From NCBI RefSeq assembly GCF_020176695.1, contig NZ_JAIWIA010000018.1, positions 124,001 to 188,000 on the forward strand: a stretch of DNA of 64,000 nucleotides, in the 5' to 3' direction. Origin of the DNA: Massilia sp. MS-15 (lineage in GTDB: Bacteria > Pseudomonadota > Gammaproteobacteria > Burkholderiales > Burkholderiaceae_D). Shown one piece after another: positions 27,734-36,600 of this stretch (the stretch's first letter is position 1; each line of letters opens with the position of its first letter). A program made the translations under genes and the position numbers. Under the pieces are notes generated by a model that saw only the letters and a program-made list of their open reading frames with translations, was not told the origin of the DNA and made no database searches.

Positions 27734-28452
27734 CTGGCCAGGCCGGGCGCTGCGGGATCCTTGTGACGGTGACGAAAACGGGGCAGATTCTAACTTGCTA
27801 TCTCTACAATAGGAATGTTTCCGGTATGCTTATCCGGTTTGCGGCGCGGACTGGCGGCACGCGGCATGCTGGAAGCGAGAGCACGTTGCCCGACTGATTC
27901 GCTTTCCACGCCCGCGTCATAGCATGTTTCTTCCAAGATCAGCGCCTTTCTGGCATGTACGTTCCATATTTCACTCGACATTAGCATATATAATGTCGAG
28001 TGAGTGTGTTCCGGACCATGATCCCAGGAAGAGGCTAGCCTTCCCGGTCTCGGCACGGCCGACGCCTTGCCTCACCACTGCGTCGCCCCTCGAGAGCCGT
28101 CTGCCGCTGACATGCCCATCCTATTCGGCGCTGCCCACGTCGCCCCACCAGGCGCGGCACCACGGGCGGTTTCACACCGCCATCCATCAAGATGCGACCA
28201 TGCACCGGCGAACAGCGGCGAAACGCGACGCTCCCAGCGCGCTAGGCCGGGGCTTGGACGCCAGCAGCGCGCAAGAATCTCGCCCGCCAGGCAAGCACCG
28301 CCAGGCACGTGCGAGGCCCGGGCGCCGCTTCGGATCACCCCATGCGCCTGGCCTGCGTGCAGCGGCCGGGTCCGGTGCCGGCCGCAAGTATCGGATAGAT
28401 TGCGTGCGCCCGCGGCGGGCTACAATCGTGCGTTCTGTTCACGGAGGCCTTC
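27734..28452. other. Long non-coding stretch with AT-rich part
   Basis: No convincing gene in 719 bases. Bases about 27775-28010 are clearly richer in A and T than the surroundings and contain the 13-bp inverted repeat described separately. Bases 28030-28450 are GC-rich, and the frames open there have no family resemblance or ribosome-binding sites. Promoters for the divergent membrane-protein and lipoprotein genes must lie here but none is clear. Confidence 0.6.
27971..28003. repeat. Perfect 13-bp inverted repeat with 7-bp spacer (lox-like or operator)
   Basis: Arms TCACTCGACATTA (27971-27983) and TAATGTCGAGTGA (27991-28003) are exact reverse complements; the spacer is the asymmetric GCATATA. 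Arms of 11-13 bp around a 6-8 bp asymmetric core are the architecture of tyrosine-recombinase crossover sites (dif, loxP, FRT). The sequence itself is not dif. It could equally be the operator of a dimeric repressor, since TATAAT occurs across the spacer and right arm. There is no adjacent gene start within 400 bases on the right, which weakens the operator reading. Confidence 0.8.
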
Positions 28453-28881
28453 ATGCAGTGGAATCGCAGCATATCGTTGTTGTCAGCATGCCTGGTCCTC
28501 GCGGGATGCGTGAACTGGTTTCCGAGCGTCGGCGTCGCTTATCGCGGCAACGGCGACGAGCGGATCCTCGCGTTCATGCGCGGGATGTACATGTCCTCGG
28601 AAGAAGGCCTTGCCCGATACCTGCGGCGCGAGCTCGAACATGGATTGCAGCCCGGCCAGGGCATCGACGGGGATTATCTGGCGCGGCGTGGCGCCATCTG
28701 TGTCGAGGGAGCGCCACAGGTGTGCCGTTTCAACGGCGTCGCCAACGAACACTTCCGCGGCATGCCGAAGGAGAACGCCAGGCGCGCACGGCGCGTCACC
28801 ACGATCGAGGCGCGTGTCATCCTGGAACAGCCGGTTCGCATCGAGGTCGCCAAGACGTATCGCTATCCGGACGAGGAGTGA
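28453..28881 (+). CDS. Hypothetical lipoprotein
   Basis: A 142-residue protein with a type II signal peptide: a hydrophobic stretch (ISLLSACLVLAG) and lipobox L16-A-G-C19, so the mature protein should be lipid-anchored at C19. Asn follows the Cys, which is compatible with outer-membrane sorting. The mature part has a pair of Cys near residues 83 and 90 (AICVEGAPQVCRF) that may form a disulfide. ACGGAGGCCTTC precedes the ATG. I do not recognise a family. It lies between the 13-bp inverted repeat and the dif-like site. Confidence 0.75.
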   Translation: MQWNRSISLLSACLVLAGCVNWFPSVGVAYRGNGDERILAFMRGMYMSSEEGLARYLRRELEHGLQPGQGIDGDYLARRGAICVEGAPQVCRFNGVANEHFRGMPKENARRARRVTTIEARVILEQPVRIEVAKTYRYPDEE

Positions 28882-28951
28882 CCCGGTCGGCACAAATCAC
28901 GTGCGCATTTCCGCAAGAACAGGGCTTGCGCGCTACGCATCCAGATAACGT

Positions 28952-28979
28952 ATTTAACATAATATAGATTATGCGTACT
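28952..28979 (-). other. dif site (XerC/XerD chromosome dimer resolution)
   Basis: Read on the minus strand: XerC arm AGTACGCATAA, centre TCTATA, XerD arm TTATGTTAAAT. Compared with E. coli dif (GGTGCGCATAA, TGTATA, TTATGTTAAAT), the XerD arm is identical, the XerC arm differs at two positions and the centre at one: 25 of 28 identical. It lies in the non-coding gap 28882-29082, AT-rich against a GC-rich genome. dif marks the replication terminus, where XerCD resolves chromosome dimers under FtsK control. Confidence 0.93.
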
Positions 28980-29082
28980 TTGGCCGGCCAGCCGACATCA
29001 GGCTGATCACCGTGCTCAACGACGTGATCATTGCTGTTTTTCCAGGGTCGCACAGGAATCTCCTGCCTGGCCTGGCCTGGCA

Positions 29083-29589
29083 TCAGGCCGCAGGCACCAC
29101 CGCGGCATCCGGCACCTGCACCAGCGGTGCCGGCTTGGCCAGCGGCCGCTGCGGCGGTCCCATGCGCTGGTTCGCGTTCTCGATGTCCGCGGCGATCAGC
29201 CAGCGCCCATCCACCCGGCGCAGCACCAGCACGAACTTGCCGAAGTCCTGCCGCGACTGCGCCGGACCATAGGCTCCCACCATGTAGGCCAGGTCGCCGG
29301 ACACGCGGTACTCGAGCGCGCGCAACGTGGTCGGCTGCCCGCCACCACCGGCATAGGCGCGGCGGATGCTGTCGGTCCCGCGCGCCGGCGCTTGCCCGCT
29401 GGGCAGCGCATAGCCATCCGGCGCGAACAGCGCGGCCAGCCCGGCGGCATCGTTGGCGGCCCAGGCCCGTTCGTAGGCGCGCAGCAGCTGGTCGACGTCG
29501 GCAGGCAGCGTGACCGAAGGCAGCTCCTGGGCGATGGCAGGCGCCGCGAATACGGCGGCAATGAACGGTACGGCGAACAGCTTGAGCAT
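29083..29589 (-). CDS. Exported SnoaL/DUF4440-like (NTF2-fold) protein
   Basis: A 168-residue protein with a signal peptide (residues 1-20, ending AIAQ). The mature part has the NTF2-like pattern: DVDQLLRAYERAWAANDAAGLAALFAPDGYALPSG... then RRAYAGG, YRVSGDLAYMVGAY and FVLVLRRVDGRWLIAADIENAN. The W-A-A-N-D-A-x-x-L-A-A-L-F-A-x-D segment is typical of DUF4440/SnoaL-like domains. Enzymatic or ligand-binding role unknown; periplasmic by its signal peptide. It is the first gene to the right of dif. Confidence 0.85.
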   Translation of the reverse strand: MLKLFAVPFIAAVFAAPAIAQELPSVTLPADVDQLLRAYERAWAANDAAGLAALFAPDGYALPSGQAPARGTDSIRRAYAGGGGQPTTLRALEYRVSGDLAYMVGAYGPAQSRQDFGKFVLVLRRVDGRWLIAADIENANQRMGPPQRPLAKPAPLVQVPDAAVVPAA

Positions 29590-29859
29590 GGGACGTCCCC
29601 GGCGGTGATGTGGTGAATGCCGCCGATTCTAGCCAAGGCTGACGGCCCCGGCTACGGGAATCGGGTATGCATCGGGAGCGATCGTGCCGACCCACATATA
29701 AAGAAATGTCTCTGAGCACAGGTTTTTGGTGCACCGTTTGCCCGGGTGATGCGTTGATGGTCCACCGCGGGAGCAAGCCACCTTATCCATAACTTGGCGA
29801 AGCCGGCGTTTTCCTTTATACATACCCAGTTTCCATCCGCCGAGCCCACGACCGCCTGC

Positions 29860-31758
29860 ATGAATGCCCTGCCCCCTTCCCTGCGCTTGACGGCCAGTAC
29901 CGTCGTCAGCGCTACCTGCGTCGTCGCCCTGCTGTATTTCGGACGTGAAGTGCTCGAGCCGCTCGCGCTGGCCATGATCCTGAGCCTGGTGCTGGCGCCC
30001 CTGGTGCGCAGCATGACCCGGGCCGGGCTCGCGCGCATGCCGGCGGTGCTGCTGTCGGTGGCCCTGGTCGCCACCTGCGTGGGCGGGGTCGGCGCGGTGC
30101 TGTTCGACCAGCTGGTGACCATTACCCGCGACCTGCCGCAGTACCGGGCCGCGATCAAGACCAAGGTGGCCAAGGTCCGCGAAGTGGTGGAACGCCCGAT
30201 CACCCGCCTCGAAGCCGAACTGAGCGCCGTGGCGCCGACGCCGGCCACCGAGGCGGCGCGCATCCGGCGCGGCAGCCTGGTGCTCACGCCGAACCAGCCG
30301 CTGCCGGTCGAGGTGCGCACCCCGCGTACCATGAAGGACACGCTGGGCCGGGTCATCAACCTGGTCTGGGGCCCGCTCGGCGAGGCCGGCGTGGTGCTGA
30401 TCCTGCTGGTCTTCATCCTGCTCGAACAGGGGTCGCTGCGCGACCGCCTGGTACGCCTGGCCGGCCAGGCCGAGGTCAGCCGCACCATCCGTACGCTGGG
30501 CGACGCAGCCCAGGGCGTGTCGCGCTTCTTCTTCTCGCAGTTCGTCGTGAACAGCGCCTTCGGGCTGGTGATCGGCCTGTCGCTGTGGCTGGCCGGGGTG
30601 CCGCACGCGGTGCTGTGGGGCGTGCTGAGCGGGGTGCTGCGCTTCGTGCCCTACCTGGGCGTGCTGCTGGCGGGCGCCATCATCGCCGTGTTCGTGGCCG
30701 CGATCGACCCTGGCTGGACGCTGGCGCTTACCTGCATGAGCCTGTTCCTCGCCTTCGAGCTGGTGCTGGCCAACTTCATCGAGCCGAAAGTCTACGGGCA
30801 CAGCTCCGGCCTGTCGCCGCTGGCGGTGATCGTCTCGGCCCTGTTCTGGGGCGCGCTGTGGGGGCCGGTCGGCCTGCTGCTGTCCACCCCGCTCACCCTG
30901 TGCCTGGTCGTGGCCGGACGCCACCTGCGGGCGCTGGCGCCGATCACCATCCTGCTTGGCGACGCGCCCAACATGTCGGACGCCGAGCGCTTCCACCAGC
31001 GCGTGCTGGCCGGCGAAGCCGACGAACTGACCAAGGATGCGCGCACCTATGTGCGCCGCTACAGCTTCGCGCGCTATTGCGACCACGTGCTGCTGCCCGG
31101 CCTGCGCATGGCGGTATCCGACCTCGGCACCGGGGCCATCGACAAGGCCCAGGAAGCACGGATGCGCGAAGTGATCGCGAACATCGCCGAAACGGTGGCG
31201 AGCGCGTCCGACATCGGCGCGCGCGGACGGCGCAAGGCGGTGCCGCTGCTGGACGCGAACATCGGCGCCCATTTGCGCCAGATGCGCGAGGCGCGTTTCG
31301 GCCGCTGGCAGGGCTCGCTCGACGTGCCGGTCGGCTCGATCGTGCTGTGCGCCGGCCTGCCGTCCGAGCGCGACGAGTTCCTGACAGAGCTGCTGGTGCG
31401 CGCCCTGCGCGAAGGCGACGTCGATGCGCGCAGCCTGGTGATCGGTACCCCGCTGGCGCGTCCCGATACCGGCGCCGAGCTGGTGTCGACCGTGTTCATC
31501 ACCTATCCGCGCCAGGACAACTTCGAGGCCTGGCGCACCGCCGTGGCCGAACTGCGGGCGGATCTGCCGGAAGCCCTGATGGTGACGGTGCTGCTGCCCT
31601 ACGACGAGCAACTGCCCAAGCGCGCGCTGGTGGAAGCCTACGTCGACATGATCCTGCGTTCCTTCGAGGAAGGCCTGGCCTTCGTGGCGCCGGACCGCAG
31701 CGGCGCGGCGCGCACCGCGGCGCCGCCCGCGGTCGCCGCCGGCGACGCCCTGCGTTAA
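29860..31758 (+). CDS. AI-2E family transporter with long C-terminal extension
   Basis: A 632-residue protein. Residues 10-345 form the AI-2E (PerM/YdiK) domain with about eight membrane segments. Visible family features are a charged periplasmic region after the third segment, GPLGEAGVVLILLVFILLEQ, RFVPYLGVLLAG and FIEPKVYGHSSGLSPLAVIVSALFWGALWGPVGLLLSTPL. The family exports small signals or acts as a Na+/H+ or other antiporter; substrate cannot be told. About 270 residues follow the last membrane segment, soluble and probably cytosolic, unlike most family members. The ATG at 29860 was chosen over a TTG at 29794. Confidence 0.88.
   Translation: MNALPPSLRLTASTVVSATCVVALLYFGREVLEPLALAMILSLVLAPLVRSMTRAGLARMPAVLLSVALVATCVGGVGAVLFDQLVTITRDLPQYRAAIKTKVAKVREVVERPITRLEAELSAVAPTPATEAARIRRGSLVLTPNQPLPVEVRTPRTMKDTLGRVINLVWGPLGEAGVVLILLVFILLEQGSLRDRLVRLAGQAEVSRTIRTLGDAAQGVSRFFFSQFVVNSAFGLVIGLSLWLAGVPHAVLWGVLSGVLRFVPYLGVLLAGAIIAVFVAAIDPGWTLALTCMSLFLAFELVLANFIEPKVYGHSSGLSPLAVIVSALFWGALWGPVGLLLSTPLTLCLVVAGRHLRALAPITILLGDAPNMSDAERFHQRVLAGEADELTKDARTYVRRYSFARYCDHVLLPGLRMAVSDLGTGAIDKAQEARMREVIANIAETVASASDIGARGRRKAVPLLDANIGAHLRQMREARFGRWQGSLDVPVGSIVLCAGLPSERDEFLTELLVRALREGDVDARSLVIGTPLARPDTGAELVSTVFITYPRQDNFEAWRTAVAELRADLPEALMVTVLLPYDEQLPKRALVEAYVDMILRSFEEGLAFVAPDRSGAARTAAPPAVAAGDALR
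29867..29881 (-). other. Two KOPS-like octamers pointing back towards dif
   Basis: CCCTGCCC (29867-29874) and CCCTTCCC (29874-29881) are GGGCAGGG and GGGAAGGG on the minus strand. They lie 0.9 kb right of the dif-like site and are oriented opposite to the copies on its left, as expected for FtsK-orienting sequences. Further minus-strand copies occur at 47327, 57224 and 62319. Confidence 0.5.
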
Positions 31759-31836
31759 TCACAGGCGCGGGCGCCGCCACAATTTGTTGTTTTCCAGCGC
31801 TTGCCGGCTGAGAAATCGCAGGGTTTTCATGGAGTC

Positions 31837-31865
31837 TTTACGTTTTGCGATGGATCGCACGTAAA
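31837..31865. promoter_or_regulatory. Dyad upstream of cheV
   Basis: TTTACG, three bases, TGCGAT, GG, ATCGCA, CGTAAA: a 12-bp inverted repeat with one 3-base bulge, ending 50 bases before the cheV ATG. There is no T run on either side, so an operator is more likely than a terminator. No regulator could be assigned. Confidence 0.45.
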
Positions 31866-31915
31866 ATGCTTTCCCATAGGCATGATTCTTTCACTTTGCA
31901 TCCATAACGGCAGAT

Positions 31916-32875
31916 ATGAAATCGGTTCAACAAGAAGTCGACGAGCGCAGTAACCTCATCAGCAACAACAAGTTCGAGCTCCTGCTGTTCCGCCTCGGCG
32001 GCGACGAAACGGGCGAGCGCAGCGAACTGTTCGGCATCAATGTGTTCAAGATCCGTGAGATCGTGGCCATGCCCGAGATCACCGCCGTCGCCGGATCGAT
32101 GCCCCATGTGCTGGGCGTGGTCAACCTGCGCGGCCAGATCATCCAGGTGCTGGACCTGCCGGCCATCGCCGGTGTCAAGCCGAAGACAGGGCTGAACATC
32201 ATGCTGGTGACCGAATTCGCCCGCACCACCCAGGGCTTTGCCGTGGAGAGCGTGGAAGACATCGTGCGCCTGGACTGGAACCAGGTGATGTCGGCCGAGC
32301 GCACCGCCGGCAGCGGGATGGTCACCAGCATCGCGCGCCTGCCGGGCGAGAATGGCGAGCCGGGGCCGCTGGCCCAGGTACTCGACGTCGAAACCATCCT
32401 GCGCAACATGAACCCGGAGTCGGGTCCGGAAATCAACCAGCAGACGGTCGGCGCCAAAATCCTGATCAAGCCCGGCTCGGTGGTGCTCGCCGCCGACGAT
32501 TCGCTGGTGGCGCGCGCACTGATCGAGCAGGGCCTGGAAGCGATGGGCCTGCCCTTCATCATGGCCAAGAGCGGCAAGGAAGCCTGGGACCAGCTCAACA
32601 GCATCGCCAACACCGCCGAGGCCGAAGGCAAGACCGTGCACGACAAGGTCGCGCTCGTGCTGACCGACCTCGAGATGCCGGAGATGGATGGTTTCACCCT
32701 CACCCGCAACATCAAGAAGAGCGCGCGCTTCGCCGGCATGCCGGTGGTGATCCACTCCTCGCTGTCGGGCACCACCAACGAGGAACACGTCAGGAACGTG
32801 CAGGCCGATGCCTACGTCGCCAAGTTCTCGGCCGAAGACTTGGCGGGCACGATCCGCCGCCTGCTTCGCCAGTAA
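31916..32875 (+). CDS. cheV: Chemotaxis coupling protein CheV (CheW-REC)
   Basis: A 319-residue fusion of a CheW domain (about 18-165) with a receiver domain (188-318). The CheW half has FGINVFKIREIV and HVLGVVNLRGQIIQVLDL. The receiver has the acidic pair D194-D195, the phospho-acceptor D251 in LTDLEMPEMDGF, and the switch Ser and Lys in VIHSSLSG and AYVAKF. CheV couples receptors to CheA and is thought to aid adaptation or act as a phosphate sink. No other chemotaxis genes are nearby, as is common for cheV. There are 157 bases upstream that include the dyad above. Confidence 0.95.
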   Translation: MKSVQQEVDERSNLISNNKFELLLFRLGGDETGERSELFGINVFKIREIVAMPEITAVAGSMPHVLGVVNLRGQIIQVLDLPAIAGVKPKTGLNIMLVTEFARTTQGFAVESVEDIVRLDWNQVMSAERTAGSGMVTSIARLPGENGEPGPLAQVLDVETILRNMNPESGPEINQQTVGAKILIKPGSVVLAADDSLVARALIEQGLEAMGLPFIMAKSGKEAWDQLNSIANTAEAEGKTVHDKVALVLTDLEMPEMDGFTLTRNIKKSARFAGMPVVIHSSLSGTTNEEHVRNVQADAYVAKFSAEDLAGTIRRLLRQ

Positions 32876-33094
32876 TTTGCTTCCCAGTAAGGCCAGGCGC
32901 CGCCGCCATACCGTGGATGGCCGGCGCCGGCCGTCCCGGCGCCGGCGCCTGCCGTGGCCGCCCTGTAACACACGCTAACATATTCGATCGCGTCGCTGCC
33001 GCCAGCAGATATAATATTGACAACAGGCGGAGCAGCGAGCTGCCTTCCCGACACGCGGGAAACCGGCGCCAGCGCCTTTCCGCAGAGAGCGATC

Positions 33095-33292
33095 ATGCCC
33101 CAACGACGACGCGATGACGAGACCGCAGTAACTGCCGAGTACGCCTTTTTCCTGGCGGAGACCCGCGGCCTGCGTTTCGCCCTCGATTACCTCGACAACT
33201 GCCGCATTCCACGCGACATCCTGCTGCGCGTCATCGAGCAGCCCGAACGGCGGCGCCGCACCGAACGGCGCCGCTTCCCCAGGAACGACTGA
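33095..33292 (+). CDS. Hypothetical 65-residue protein
   Basis: A small basic protein, helical in the middle (AEYAFFLAETRGLRFALDYLD) with an Arg-rich tail (ERRRRTERRRFPRND). The ATG at 33095 follows AGAGAGCGATC; a longer frame from 33017 has no ribosome-binding site. No family recognised. The highly charged ends would suit nucleic-acid binding, but that is a guess. Confidence 0.55.
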   Translation: MPQRRRDDETAVTAEYAFFLAETRGLRFALDYLDNCRIPRDILLRVIEQPERRRRTERRRFPRND

Positions 33293-33627
33293 GGTCCGCA
33301 GCGGCCGCGCCAGCCGACGCTACGCCGCTCCCGTATCGCCTGCGGCACACAATCACTTCCATCATGTTCAGGCAGTTGACGGTCGTGCCCGACCGTCAGC
33401 GCGCTGTACCTTGTTGCGAAAAACTGTTCCGCATCCTGGCGAAATCATCAAATTATGTTCTTTCCGGACAGAAAAATAGTTAGAATCGTGCAATTCTATT
33501 TGTAGCGGATAAACATGTGCGCCACGAATCGAGCCACGAGTCGCGCTACAAGTCGCGCTGCGCCCTGCGCCATGCGCGTGCGCTGCACCCGCCCTTCCGA
33601 CATACACCCTGACCATCTTCCGCGCCC
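33293..33627. other. Non-coding stretch before the giant RTX gene
   Basis: No gene seen in 335 bases. Bases 33440-33515 are AT-rich and contain the dyad TAGAAT-CGTGCA-ATTCTA (33481-33498), whose first half could serve as a -10 hexamer. Bases 33520-33570 hold short imperfect direct repeats around GAGTCGCGC/AAGTCGCGC. Confidence 0.5.
33481..33498. promoter_or_regulatory. Candidate promoter/operator dyad of the giant RTX gene
   Basis: TAGAAT, six bases, ATTCTA form a perfect inverted repeat 130 bases before the ATG. TAGAAT is a good -10 hexamer; the -35 position (33458-33463, TTCTTT) is poor. The dyad may mark an operator. Confidence 0.35.
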
Positions 33628-36600
33628 ATGACCCTGCCTAGCTCCTCCCCCGCCCCAGCATCCGAACTCGACACGGCGCCTTCCGGCCCGGGTGCACTTG
33701 CCATCGTTTTCGTCGATACGGCGGTTGAGGGCTACCAGACCCTGCTGGCCGGGCTGGCGGCTGGTACCGAAATCCACCTGCTGGCAGCCGGAGAGGACGG
33801 CCTGACGCGCATGGCCGAGGTCCTGGATGGGCGGAGCAGCATCGACGCGCTCCACCTTATTTCACACGGCAGGCCGGGCGTGCTGTCGCTCGGCACCCTG
33901 GCGCTGGACGCCAATACGATGGCGGCGCGTGCCGCCGACCTGGCGCGCATCGGTGCCGCCCTGGCGCCGCAGGCGGACATCCTCCTGTATGGCTGCGATG
34001 TCGGCGCGGGAGCCGCCGGCGCCGGTTTCCTGGCGCTGCTGGCGCAGGCTACCGGGGCCGACGTCGCGGCATCCACCGATCCTACCGGGGCGGCTGCCCG
34101 CGGCGGCAACTGGACCCTGGAAGCCGCCCATGGCCCAATCGAGACGTCGCCGCTGCTGGACGCGGCCAGCGCCGCCGCCTTCGACGGCCTGCTGGCGCCC
34201 TTTCCCAGCGGTGTGCAAACCTTCGACGGCTATAACGAAGTCACCGACCTCATGCAGAACGGTTTCTTCCGCGTGACCGGTGCCATCGGCGGCAACCAGA
34301 ACTGGAACGTTGCCGGCGACGTGAACGGCGCCTACATCGAGCAATACGACCCGATGGGCACCTTCACCGCCTACATCGAGGTGGCGCTGGTCAATCCCGG
34401 CAGCTTCAAGCTGCAGGGGATCAATGTCGGCGACTTCATGGGCAGTCACGTCAACACCAACAACTTTTCCAACATCCGCGTGGAAGGGCTGGCGAATGGA
34501 CAACGGCAGTACATCACCACCGGCGTGGATAGTCCAAACAAGGAAGCGCAATACGGGATCGTGCTGGGCGCCAGCACGGATCTGCTGATCGATTCCTTCC
34601 GTATCTACTTCACCGGGGATGCGGACGATTCAGCCAGCACCCTCAACTTCACCAATTTCACCATCGGCAGCGGGTCGACCGCGCCTGTTTCGAATAATAC
34701 GGCGCCCACCATCAGCGGCGCGACGCCCAACCAGCCCGTCGCCGATACCGGGACCATCCTGCCGTTCATCGGCATCGTGTTCACCGACCCGGATGCCGGT
34801 GCCACCGAGACCGTCACCATCAGGCTCGATTCCGCGGCCAAGGGCGCGTTCACGCCGTCTTCCCTGGCCGCGTCGGGTTTCAGCACCGTCGACGGCGGCC
34901 TGACCTACGTCCACGCGCCCGCCTCGCCGTCCGCGATCCAGGCGGCCGTGCGCACCCTGTCCTACCAGCCGGCACAGAACCGCGTGAAGCCCGGCTTGAC
35001 GGAGACGACCACCTTCACCATCAGCATCAGCGACGGCGTGGCCCCGGCCGCCACCAACAGCGTGACCACCGTCGTGTCGCAGTCGGTGAACGACAACCCG
35101 GTGTTCCTCCCGGGCGGCACGGTGTTGTCCCTGGCCCAGAACGCGGCCGCCACCGACATCAAGAGCCTGTTGCGCGTCGCCGACGCCGATCCCGACCAGA
35201 CCCTGACCTGGACGCAGTCGGCCGCACCCAGCCACGGCAACCTGACGCTGAGCGGCGCCACGGCCACAAGCGGCAGCGGCAGCATCGCGCCCGGAGGCAT
35301 CCTGACGTACACGCCGCTGGCCGGCTTCGCCGGCAGCGACAGCTTCACGGTACAGGTGAGCGACGCCAGCGGCACCGCCACCCGCACCATCACGGTCAAC
35401 GTCATGCCGGCCGCGCCAGGCGCGCCCGACCTTGCGCCCGCCAGCGACAGTGGCAACAGCAACACCGACAAGCTCACCAATGCCAGCACCCTGTCCTTCA
35501 GCGGCACCAGCGGCGACGCCGACACCAGCAGCACGGTGCGTGTCTTCGTCGACCGGAACGGCAACGGCGTCTACGATGCCGGCATCGACCCGAGCAATAC
35601 CGCCATGCTCGCGAACGGCAACTGGACGGTCAACGGCATCAACGTCGCCGGCCTGGCCGATGGCGCCTACCGGGCCTACGCCCAGGTGCAGTCGGCCGAC
35701 GCCACCCAGACCAGCGCCGCCACCGCCGGCGTCAACCTGACCCTCGACCGTAGCGCGCCCACGCTGGCGATCACCAGCAACCAGAGCACCCTCAAGGCCG
35801 GCGAAACCGCGACCATCACCTTCACCTTCAGCGAAGACCCGGGCGCGAGCTTCACCTGGGACGGCAGCAGCGGCGACGTTAGCGTGAGTGGCGGCACGCT
35901 GAGCGCCATCGCCGGCACCGGCACCACCCGCACCGCCACCTTCACCCCGACCGGCGGCGTCAACAGCGGCAGCGCCAGCATCACCGTCAGCGCCGGAAGC
36001 TATGTCGACGCGGCGGGAAATGGGGGCGGCAGCGGCGCCACGCCGGCGCTGAGCTTCGATACGCTGGCGCCCGCGGTGAGCGCGATCACGCGGGTCGGCC
36101 CGGCCACCAGCAGCGCCACGACCGCCAGCTACATCGTGACGTTCGACAGCAGCGTGAGCGGCATCACTTTGAACGACTTCCAGCTGACCGGCACCGGTAC
36201 GGCCTCCGGCACCATCGCTGCGGTCAGCGGAAGCGGAAGCACCTATACCGTCAGCATCGCCGGCATCAGCGGCGACGGCACCCTGCGCCTCGACCTCAAG
36301 AGCAGCGGCACCGGCATCATCGACGACGGCGGCAACGCCTCCGGCGGTTTCACCGGCGGCCAGACCATCGTCTTCGACCATACGGCGCCCGCGGTCAGCA
36401 CCGTGTCGGTGCCGGCGTCCGGCACCTATGGCCTGGGGGACGAACTGGTCTTCACCGTCCACTTCAATGAAGCGGTCGTGGTCGACACCAGCGGCGGCAC
36501 GCCCGTGATCTACCTGGGCCTCGACACCGGCGGCGTGGTCCAGGCTTCTTATGCCAGCGGTTCGGGCAGCACCGCCCTGCGCTTCAGCTATACCATCGGC

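Noticed and set aside
27971..28003. A second dif site at the 13-bp inverted repeat
   Set aside because: Its arms do not match XerC or XerD half-sites, and the spacer is 7, not 6, bases. Only the general geometry is shared.
27790..28056. An 88-codon minus-strand frame across the 13-bp inverted repeat
   Set aside because: No ribosome-binding site or family resemblance. A small gene cannot be excluded but is not supported.
27924..28967. A 347-codon open frame crossing the 13-bp inverted repeat and dif
   Set aside because: It would cover the lipoprotein gene in another frame and both AT-rich sites, has no ribosome-binding site, and the translation looks like non-coding sequence.
31862..31888. 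Sigma-28 (FliA) promoter before cheV
   Set aside because: TAAA is followed at the right distance by GCATGATT, which matches the GCCGATAA consensus too poorly.
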